6,528 nt of DNA from Acetobacteraceae bacterium (GTDB lineage: Bacteria > Pseudomonadota > Alphaproteobacteria > Acetobacterales > Acetobacteraceae): assembly GCA_020853405.1 (NCBI GenBank), contig JADYYZ010000255.1, forward strand, positions 1 through 6,528. The letters are read 5' to 3'. Shown in pieces: positions 1 to 5,547 of the stretch (positions are counted from its first letter, which is position 1; each line of letters opens with the position of its first letter). The notes beneath the pieces were generated by a model that saw only the letters and a list, made by a program, of their open reading frames with translations, was not told the origin of the DNA and did no database searches. The position numbers and the translations under genes are program-made.

Positions 1-55
1 CCGGGCTTGCTGCACGATGCCAAGGAACCCTGGAACGCAGGAGAGGCTGAGCCCC
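1..55 (+). other. 5' flank and ribosome binding site of the TAXI gene
   Basis: This short stretch precedes the first gene. AGGAGAGG at 39-46 is a good Shine-Dalgarno match 9 bases before the ATG at 56, and it decides the start. An in-frame ATG at 17 would add 13 residues in front of the signal peptide and has no comparable site. One frame reads to a TGA at 48-50 and could be the tail of an upstream gene, but about 15 codons are too few to recognise. No promoter can be assigned here, so transcription may begin outside the window. Confidence 0.6.
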
Positions 56-1039
56 ATGAGCATTTCACGTCGTGCCCTCGGCGCCGGCGGCGCTGCCCTG
101 CTTCTACGCCCCTTCGTCAGCCCGGCCTCGGCGCAGGCGCCGCTGGAATGGGTGGCCGGTGCGCTCGGCGGCGGCTGGTACACCATGACCACCGGCTGCG
201 CCCAGATCGTGCAGGAGGCGAACCCCGACATCATCATCCGGGTGGTGCCGGGCGGTGGTGTCGCGAACCCGACGCGGGTGAACAACGGCGTGTCGCAGCT
301 CGGCATGGGCCTCGATTTCCTGGTCTCCGATGCCTACAAGGGTCGCGATCCGTACCGCGAGCCGCACACCCGCCTGGCCCACGCCGGCGTCGGCTGGAGC
401 CCGACCGAACACCACATGCTGCGCCGCGTCGATGGCGGGCCCACCGACATGAAGGCGATCCTGACCATGCCGGGCCTGCGCATCGGCTGCCCGCAGACCA
501 GCAGTTCCGATACGCTGGTGCTGGCCAAGATCCTCAATGAATACGGCACCAGTTTCGAGAAGATCCGCGCCGGTGGCGGCCGCGTGGTGCACGGCAGCTA
601 CAACGATCTCACCGCCGCGTTCGGCGACAACCAGGTCGATTACGTCTATGTCGCGCTGGCCAAGCCGGCGGCGATGGTGATGGAAATCGCACGCGGCAGG
701 CGCCAGGCCCACCTCGTCGCCTTTCCCCAGGACCTGCGGGACGCGCTCTCCGCCAAGCACGGGCTGAGCCAGGGGGTGATCCCCGCGGGCACCTATCCCG
801 GCATGCAGGATGGCGACGTGCCGGTGACGACGATGGACACCGTGCTCTGTGTCTCCACCGTGGTGCCCGAGGAGACGGTCTATCGCATCGTCAAGTCGCT
901 GATCGCGGCGAAGGCGCGGCTCGGCACGATCCATCCCTCGATGGCCGCGTTCGACCCGGCCAAGGCCTGCAAGTATCCCGGTGCGCCGCTGCATCCCGGC
1001 GCGCGGCGCGCGTACGCCGAGGCAGGCTGCACGGCCTGA
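56..1039 (+). CDS. TAXI family TRAP transporter solute-binding protein
   Basis: Periplasmic receptor that should capture a small organic substrate and deliver it to the fused TRAP permease encoded next. The 327-residue product begins with a signal peptide carrying a twin-arginine-like SRRALG (residues 4-9), a hydrophobic stretch and a likely ASA|QA cleavage after residue 26. The mature protein starts with the TAXI-type pattern: a beta strand, then GALGGGWYTM (35-44), where the family has a glycine-rich substrate loop; a VVPGGGVANP segment; and a QLGMG...DAYKG block. The C-terminus has the family-like PLHPGARRAY stretch. Length is normal for TAXI proteins (about 320-340 residues). The start at 56 is chosen by the Shine-Dalgarno and the signal peptide. 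Family assignment is strong; the ligand is unknown. TAXI proteins are often named for glutamate or immunogenic-protein homologues, but that gives no specificity here. Confidence 0.9.
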   Translation: MSISRRALGAGGAALLLRPFVSPASAQAPLEWVAGALGGGWYTMTTGCAQIVQEANPDIIIRVVPGGGVANPTRVNNGVSQLGMGLDFLVSDAYKGRDPYREPHTRLAHAGVGWSPTEHHMLRRVDGGPTDMKAILTMPGLRIGCPQTSSSDTLVLAKILNEYGTSFEKIRAGGGRVVHGSYNDLTAAFGDNQVDYVYVALAKPAAMVMEIARGRRQAHLVAFPQDLRDALSAKHGLSQGVIPAGTYPGMQDGDVPVTTMDTVLCVSTVVPEETVYRIVKSLIAAKARLGTIHPSMAAFDPAKACKYPGAPLHPGARRAYAEAGCTA

Positions 1040-1041
1040 CG

Positions 1042-1060
1042 GGGCGGGCACGCCCGCGCC
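1042..1060 (+). other. Intercistronic GC-rich hairpin between receptor and permease
   Basis: GCGGG (1044-1048) pairs perfectly with CCCGC (1053-1057) around a CACG loop. Two further G-C pairs (1042-1043 with 1059-1060) form if G1058 is bulged. It fills most of the 32-base gap and is followed at once by the permease ribosome binding region. There is no T-tract, so it is unlikely to be a full terminator. In binding-protein operons such stem-loops often protect the upstream message and keep the receptor more abundant than the permease; applying that here is inference. Confidence 0.45.
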
Positions 1061-1071
1061 GGGGAACGGGG

Positions 1072-2952
1072 ATGCGTCAACTGCAGGGGCCGCTGTGGTG
1101 GCTCGTCTCGCTCTATGCGGCGGCGATCGCGGCGGCACACCTCTATATGGGCGGCTTCGGCTTCATGGAGCCGCTGGAAATGCGCAGCTTCCATATCGGC
1201 ACGCTGCTGCCGCTGACCTTCGTGATGTTCCCTGCGCGGCCGGGCCGGTCGCCCGCCGACCGGCCGAGCGTGCCCGACCTCGTGCTTGCTGCCGTATCGG
1301 TGCTGCCGTCGTTCTATGTGTTCGCCGACATCAACCTGATCTACGCGCGCATGGAGTTCGTCGATGACCTGACGCCGGTGCAGTACGGGCTCGGCGTGAT
1401 CGCGATCGTGCTGCTGCTGGAAAGCATCCGCCGCAGCGTCGCGCCGGCGCTCGCCTGGATGGTGGTTGCCTCCCTCGTCTACATGTATTTCGGCCACCTG
1501 CTGCCTGGCGTGCTGAACACCAAGCCGTTCCCGGTCGAGCGCATCGTCGAGGCATCGTACATCGTGCCGATCGTCGGCGGCATCTATGGCCCGCTGACCG
1601 GCATCGTCGCCACCACCATCGCGGTGTTCATCCTGTTCGGCTCCTTCGTGCAGGGCAGCGGCACGGGGCGGCTGTTCAACAATCTCGGCGCCGCCGCGGC
1701 CGGCCGCTACGCCGGCGGGCCGGCCAAGGTCGCGGTCATCACCAGCGGCCTGTTCGGCACCATGAGCGGGAGTTCGGTCTCGAACGTGGTCACCACCGGC
1801 TCGATCACGATCCCGCTGATGAAGAACCTGGGCTACGCGCCGGCGGTCGCCGGCGGGATCGAGGCGGCGGCATCGGTCGGCGGCGCGCTGATGCCGCCGG
1901 TGATGGGGGCGGCGGCGTTCGTGATGGCCGAGATCACCACCATCCCGTACAGCGACATCATCGTTGCCGCGGCGATCGGGGCGGTGCTGTACTATTTCGC
2001 GATCTTCGTCAGCGTGCATTTCGAGGCCAAGCGCCTCGGCCTTGCCGCGATGGAGGCGAAGGACATCCCGGGCTGGCGCGTGGTGCTGGCGGACGCCCAC
2101 CTGGTCGTGCCGATCGCCGTGCTGGTGGTGCTGATGATGCAGCGCTGGAGCGGCAATTTCGCGGCATTCTGCGCCACCGTCTCGATGTTCGCGATCAGCC
2201 TGCTGAAGCCGACCACGCGCATGAACCTGCGCGCGCTGGTCGACACCCTGGCGCAGGCCGGCTTCACCATGGCGGTGCTGGCCGCCGCGATCGCGGGCGC
2301 CGGCGTCATCACCAGCGCCCTGACCGTGACCGGGCTGGTTGTTGCCTTCGGCGGCATCATCAAGGGGCTGGCGGGCGGGTCGCTGGCGCTGCTGTGCTTC
2401 CTGATCATGTTCACGGTGCTGATGATGGGCATGGGCATTCCGACCACGCCCAGCTACATCATCGTCGCCGCGATCGGCGCGCCGCTGATGCTGGAGATGG
2501 GCGTGCCGCTGCTGAACACGCACCTTTTCATCTTCTACTTCGCGGTGCTGGCCGATGCCACGCCGCCGGTGGCGGTCGCGGCCTATGCCGCGGCCGCGAT
2601 CGCCGGCGCCTCGCCGATGATCACCGGGCTGCACGCCGTGCGCTTCGCGATCGCCGGCTTCGTCGTCGGCTTCGCCTTCGTCTACGACCCGGCGATCATG
2701 CTGACGGGTTCGCTCGGCCAGATCGTTCTCAGCACGGCCCTTCTCACCGCCGCGCTGACGGCGATCGGCTCCTTCTATGGCGGCTACCTGCGCGACACGC
2801 TGCCGGTGTGGCTGCGCTTCCTGGTCGGCCTCGCGGGTGTTGCCGGGGCCTTCGTGCACGTGCTGCCGGACTGGCTGCGGCTGGTGCTGCCGCTTGCCGC
2901 CCTGGCGCTGGCCTGGGTGCTGGTGCCGCCGCGCAGGGTGGCGCGTGCCTGA
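1072..2952 (+). CDS. TRAP transporter fused permease subunit (DctQM-type)
   Basis: Inner-membrane permease that joins the small (DctQ-like) and large (DctM-like) TRAP subunits in one 626-residue chain, as usual for TAXI systems. It would use an ion gradient to import substrate handed over by the receptor encoded upstream. The first 140 or so residues hold several hydrophobic segments, starting with a helix at about 6-26. The large domain shows two hallmark regions. The first is GTMSGSSVSN (229-238), leading to IPLMKN (247-252), and LMPPVMGAAAF from 273. The second is MGMGIPTTPSY (452-462), then ADATPPVAVAAY from 494. These are the repeated re-entrant loop motifs of DctM. Well over a dozen hydrophobic segments are visible, with a hydrophobic C-terminal extension. 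The ATG at 1072 follows GGGGA (1061-1065) at 6 bases, a modest site. The 3' end overlaps the next gene by 8 bases, implying translational coupling. Whether sodium or protons drive transport cannot be told. Confidence 0.92.
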   Translation: MRQLQGPLWWLVSLYAAAIAAAHLYMGGFGFMEPLEMRSFHIGTLLPLTFVMFPARPGRSPADRPSVPDLVLAAVSVLPSFYVFADINLIYARMEFVDDLTPVQYGLGVIAIVLLLESIRRSVAPALAWMVVASLVYMYFGHLLPGVLNTKPFPVERIVEASYIVPIVGGIYGPLTGIVATTIAVFILFGSFVQGSGTGRLFNNLGAAAAGRYAGGPAKVAVITSGLFGTMSGSSVSNVVTTGSITIPLMKNLGYAPAVAGGIEAAASVGGALMPPVMGAAAFVMAEITTIPYSDIIVAAAIGAVLYYFAIFVSVHFEAKRLGLAAMEAKDIPGWRVVLADAHLVVPIAVLVVLMMQRWSGNFAAFCATVSMFAISLLKPTTRMNLRALVDTLAQAGFTMAVLAAAIAGAGVITSALTVTGLVVAFGGIIKGLAGGSLALLCFLIMFTVLMMGMGIPTTPSYIIVAAIGAPLMLEMGVPLLNTHLFIFYFAVLADATPPVAVAAYAAAAIAGASPMITGLHAVRFAIAGFVVGFAFVYDPAIMLTGSLGQIVLSTALLTAALTAIGSFYGGYLRDTLPVWLRFLVGLAGVAGAFVHVLPDWLRLVLPLAALALAWVLVPPRRVARA

Positions 2953-4060
2953 CCGGATCACCCGGATCGCGGTGACGCTGATCGCAACCCCGATCGCGAT
3001 GAAGCGCGCGCAGGGTTCGGGGGCGGTGGCGCGTGCGGTGAAGCGCGTGATCGTGCAGATGGCGACCGGCGACGGCATCGAGGGCCTGGGCGAGGCGCAG
3101 GCGTGGGAGCCGTTCGGCGGCACCGCCGAGGGCACGGCCGCTGCCATCGACCTCTATCTGCGCCCCGTGCTGGAAGCTGCCGACCCTTCGGCGATCAGCG
3201 CCGTCATGGCCGCCTGCGACCAGACGCTCGCCGGCCACCCGGAGGCCAAGGCAGCGATCGAGATGGCGCTGTTCGACATCCTGGGCAGGCGCCTTGGCGT
3301 GCCCGTGCACCAGCTGCTGGGTGGGGCGGTGCGCGCGACGATCCCGCTGTCGTTCTCGATCGCCGATCCCGATTTCGCCGCCGACCTCGATCGCGCCCGC
3401 GCGATGGCCGAGACCGGCCACCGGATCTTCAAGATGAAGACCGGCTTCCTTTCCCCGCCCGAGGATTTCTCGCGCTTCGAACGGCTGCGGGCGGCGGTGC
3501 CGTCGGCCGAGATACGGCTGGACTACAACCAGGGGCTTTCGGTGATCGAGGCGCCCGCGGTCCTGCGCGAGATCGCCGCGCTGAAGCCCGGCTTCATCGA
3601 ACAGCCGATCCCGCGCGGGCACGAACGGGTGCTGGCGGAACTCTCGGCCCGCCTCGACGTGCCGGTGCTGGCCGACGAAAGCATCTTTGACGCCGCCGAC
3701 ATGCTCCGCTGCGCGTCCGAGCGCTGGGCGGATGCGGCGAGCATCAAACTGATGAAGACCGGTGGCATCCTGAAGGCACGGAGGATTTCCGCGATCGCCG
3801 AGGCAGCCGGCGTGCCCTGCTATGGCGGCACGTTGTGGGAAGGCGCCATCGCGCATGCCGCGGCGGCGCACCTGATCGCGGCCACCGGCAACATCTCGCT
3901 GGGCTGCGAGTTCTACATGCCGCGCTACGCCATGCTGGCCGATGTCGTGCAGCAGGGGCTTGCGATCGAATCGGGCGCGGTGATCGTGCCGACCCTGCCC
4001 GGGCTCGGCATGGTGCTGGAGCCAGGCGAGTTCAAACGACAGACGGAGTTGGCGCGATGA
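2945..4060 (+). CDS. Enolase-superfamily enzyme, MLE subgroup (muconate cycloisomerase-like)
   Basis: Cytoplasmic Mg-dependent enzyme that abstracts a proton alpha to a carboxylate to give an enolate, then performs cycloisomerisation, racemisation or epimerisation. The 371-residue product has the N-terminal capping domain (about 1-115) and the barrel with a full catalytic set: K163-M-K165, metal ligands D193 (LDYN), E219 (IEQP) and D244 (ADES), and K268 (IKLMKTGG). E322 (GCEFYMP) sits 54 residues after K268. From memory, Pseudomonas muconate lactonizing enzyme has K167/K169, D198, E224, D249, K273 and E327, so the spacing is almost identical. The DxD motif of dipeptide epimerases is not seen; the matching stretch reads CEFY. 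The GTG at 2945 is preferred: AGGG at 2935-2938 lies 6 bases upstream, length fits the family, and an earlier start would run into permease-coding sequence. Subgroup is confident. True muconate activity is doubtful because no other catechol-pathway gene is in view. Confidence 0.88.
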   Translation: MPDRITRIAVTLIATPIAMKRAQGSGAVARAVKRVIVQMATGDGIEGLGEAQAWEPFGGTAEGTAAAIDLYLRPVLEAADPSAISAVMAACDQTLAGHPEAKAAIEMALFDILGRRLGVPVHQLLGGAVRATIPLSFSIADPDFAADLDRARAMAETGHRIFKMKTGFLSPPEDFSRFERLRAAVPSAEIRLDYNQGLSVIEAPAVLREIAALKPGFIEQPIPRGHERVLAELSARLDVPVLADESIFDAADMLRCASERWADAASIKLMKTGGILKARRISAIAEAAGVPCYGGTLWEGAIAHAAAAHLIAATGNISLGCEFYMPRYAMLADVVQQGLAIESGAVIVPTLPGLGMVLEPGEFKRQTELAR

Positions 4061-5277
4061 CGATCGGCGTGGGCGGCAGCGATGCGGCGACGGAACTGGC
4101 CTCGATCACCAACGAACGCGCCGCGGTGCCGCCGATCGGCGCCGAGGAGCATGCGCGCCGGATCGCCATGGCGCAGGCCCGCATGGATGAGCTCGGGATC
4201 GAGGCGCTGTGGCTGGATGGCACCACCAACCTGCACTGGCTCGCGGGATTCAAGCACGGCCAGAGCGAGCGCACGATCGGCGCCCTGCTGCCCAAGCGCG
4301 GCGCGCTGACCTATATCGCGCCTGCCTTCGAGGTCGAGAAGGTCAAGGAAAGCATTCTGGTTCCCGGCGAGGTGCGTGGCTGGGAGGAGGATTCCGACCC
4401 ATACGCCCTGTTCGCGACCACGCTGCGCGATCTGCAGGTGCTGCGCGGTGCCGTGGCAATCGACGACCATGCCCGCTTCTTCACCGCCAGGGAAATGCGG
4501 GTTGCCGTGGGTGACGATTATCGGTTCACGCGCAGTTTCGACGTCTGCGCCTATCTGCGCGCGCGCAAGAGCGAGCACGAGATCGCGCTGATCCGCCACG
4601 CGATGAATCTTACACTGAAGATCCAGGCCCGTGCCGCCCGCATCCTGCGTGAAGGCATACCCGCGCAGGAAGTGATGGGCTTCATCGCCAACGCGCACAT
4701 GCTGGCGGGCTTCGATCCCGGGCTTCGCTTCGGCATCGTGCTGTTCGGCGCCGACAGTGCCTTTCCGCACGGCGTGCCACGGCCGAAGGCACTGGAGCCA
4801 GGCGAGGTGGTGCTGATCGACTGTGGTGCGACCATGCACGGCTATGCGTCTGACATCACCCGCTCCTATGTATTCGGTGAGCCGACCGAGCGACAGAATT
4901 TCCTGTGGAACGTGGTGAAGGAATCGCAGGCGGCATCGTTCACGGTGGCGAAGCCTGGCGTCGCCTGCGGCACGCTCGACGATGCGGCGCGCGCGGTGAT
5001 CGTGAAGCACGGGTTCGGCCCCGGCTACGCGACGCCGGGCCTGCCGCACCGCGTCGGCCACGGCGTCGGCATGGACGGGCACGAGGAGCCGTATTTCGTG
5101 AAGGGCAACGAACAGAAGCTCGATGTCGGGATGTGCGGCTCGATCGAGCCTACACTCGCGGTCTATGGCGAGTGCGGCATCCGCCACGAGGACCACATTT
5201 TCATCACCCCGCGCGGGGCGGCGTGGTTCACCGAGCCGATGGCAAGCGCCGAGGACCCGTTCAGAGGGGTGCTGTGA
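4057..5277 (+). CDS. M24 family metallohydrolase, Xaa-Pro dipeptidase-like
   Basis: Cytoplasmic dinuclear-metal hydrolase of the pita-bread fold; relatives cleave Xaa-Pro dipeptides, N-terminal residues before proline, or creatine-like amides. The 406-residue product has a creatinase-type N-terminal domain (about 30-160, with LWLDGTTNLHWLAGF), a linking helix RARKSEHEIALIRHA (about 168-182) and the catalytic domain. All five ligands are present: D255 (IDCGA), D266 (SDITRS), H335 (GHGVGMDGH), E364 (SIEPT) and E378 (IRHEDH), plus the second conserved histidine H342. The spacings 255-266 (11), 335-364 (29) and 364-378 (14) match those I recall for archaeal prolidase; aminopeptidase P has a longer last interval. 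The start ATG overlaps the previous stop as ATGA, with GGAG at 4045-4048 8 bases upstream, so it should be coupled to the MLE gene. It is intact and probably the last operon gene. Real substrate is unknown; a non-peptide amide is possible. Confidence 0.88.
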   Translation: MTIGVGGSDAATELASITNERAAVPPIGAEEHARRIAMAQARMDELGIEALWLDGTTNLHWLAGFKHGQSERTIGALLPKRGALTYIAPAFEVEKVKESILVPGEVRGWEEDSDPYALFATTLRDLQVLRGAVAIDDHARFFTAREMRVAVGDDYRFTRSFDVCAYLRARKSEHEIALIRHAMNLTLKIQARAARILREGIPAQEVMGFIANAHMLAGFDPGLRFGIVLFGADSAFPHGVPRPKALEPGEVVLIDCGATMHGYASDITRSYVFGEPTERQNFLWNVVKESQAASFTVAKPGVACGTLDDAARAVIVKHGFGPGYATPGLPHRVGHGVGMDGHEEPYFVKGNEQKLDVGMCGSIEPTLAVYGECGIRHEDHIFITPRGAAWFTEPMASAEDPFRGVL

Positions 5278-5300
5278 CCGAGGATCCCGGGCCGTAGCAC

Positions 5301-5332
5301 GAGAGGGCGCCTGGCCATCACCGGCCCCTCTC
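5301..5332 (+). terminator. Hairpin after the operon, possible terminator
   Basis: GAGAGGG (5301-5307) pairs perfectly with CCCTCTC (5326-5332). Inside it GCC (5309-5311) can pair with GGC (5323-5325), leaving C5308 bulged. It begins 23 bases after the M24 stop codon, where an operon terminator is expected. No run of T follows, so if it ends transcription it is not a textbook intrinsic terminator; it may instead protect the message end or act with Rho. Confidence 0.45.
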
Positions 5333-5340
5333 TGACCTCG

Positions 5341-5369
5341 CTTCCTTGCGCCGCGGAGCGCAACGGGAG
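5341..5369 (+). other. Second intergenic hairpin
   Basis: TTGCGC (5346-5351) pairs with GCGCAA (5358-5363) around a 6-base loop. With C5364 bulged and one G-T wobble, CTTCC (5341-5345) extends the stem onto GGGAG (5365-5369), giving about 11 pairs. It lies 8 bases after the first hairpin and also lacks a T-tract. Possible roles are an accessory terminator, message-end protection, or a dispersed intergenic repeat; the sequence alone does not decide. Confidence 0.4.
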
Positions 5370-5444
5370 GAGGTGGCGGCAGCGCCGAGACCGCGTGGGC
5401 GGATGGCAAGTCCCGCGCCGCGCCGCGCGAGGGTCGGCAAAACC

Positions 5445-5473
5445 TTGCATTCCCGTGATGTTTTCGCTATATG
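5445..5473 (+). promoter_or_regulatory. Predicted sigma-70-type promoter for the secreted-protein gene
   Basis: TTGCAT (5445-5450) and TATATG (5468-5473) are separated by 17 bases, the optimal spacing. The -10 matches consensus at 4 of 6 positions and the -35 at 3 of 6, including the key TTG. The boxes sit in an AT-richer island (about 5438-5476) in otherwise very GC-rich DNA, a common mark of promoters in such genomes. Transcription would start near 5480, inside the left arm of the inverted repeat at 5476-5522, so that repeat could act as an operator. Confidence 0.5.
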
Positions 5474-5475
5474 AA

Positions 5476-5522
5476 ACCGTTCCCCGGCAGGGGAGCGGCT
5501 GATCGCGGGCTGGGGGAACGGT
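5476..5522 (+). promoter_or_regulatory. Inverted repeat with alternative hairpins in the leader of the secreted-protein gene
   Basis: ACCGTTCCCC (5476-5485) is a perfect 10-base inverted repeat of GGGGAACGGT (5513-5522), with 27 bases between. The left arm can also fold locally: 5477-5485 pairs with 5490-5498 around a GGCA loop, giving nine pairs including one G-T wobble. The two competing right arms, GGGGAGCGG (5490-5498) and GGGGAACGG (5513-5521), are near-identical direct copies. This could be an operator at the transcription start or a mutually exclusive RNA fold just ahead of the ribosome binding site. It matches no riboswitch family I recognise. Confidence 0.5.
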
Positions 5523-5533
5523 CCGCGCATCGC

Positions 5534-5540
5534 AAGGGGG
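5534..5540 (+). promoter_or_regulatory. Ribosome binding site that decides the start of the secreted-protein gene
   Basis: AAGGGGG lies 7 bases before the ATG at 5548, a normal spacing. It is only 1 base before the in-frame ATG at 5542 and 13 before the one at 5554. The 5548 start is therefore preferred. All three choices leave the signal peptide intact. Confidence 0.6.
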
Positions 5541-5547
5541 CATGTCG

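Noticed and set aside
1061..1069. GGGGAACGG occurs here and again at 5513-5521, suggesting a shared regulatory site
   Set aside because: A 9-base GC-rich word recurring once in a GC-rich window is not remarkable, and here it serves as the permease ribosome binding region.
880..3147. A 755-codon minus-strand open frame across the receptor, permease and MLE genes
   Set aside because: The translation is dominated by Arg, His, Gln, Asp and Gly without any domain pattern, typical of the antisense of GC-rich coding DNA. The plus strand here holds well-supported genes.
5274..5297. Tiny GTG-initiated frame overlapping the end of the M24 gene
   Set aside because: Only seven codons before a stop and no ribosome binding site at a useful distance; no reason to think it is translated.
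3925..5409. A 494-codon minus-strand open frame opposite the M24 gene
   Set aside because: It mirrors the coding frame of the M24 enzyme, has no recognisable motif or ribosome binding site, and its composition is antisense-like.
5401..5430. GC-rich alternating tract resembling a repeat array
   Set aside because: It is low-complexity GCC/GCG sequence without regular units or spacers, so neither a CRISPR nor a defined tandem repeat.
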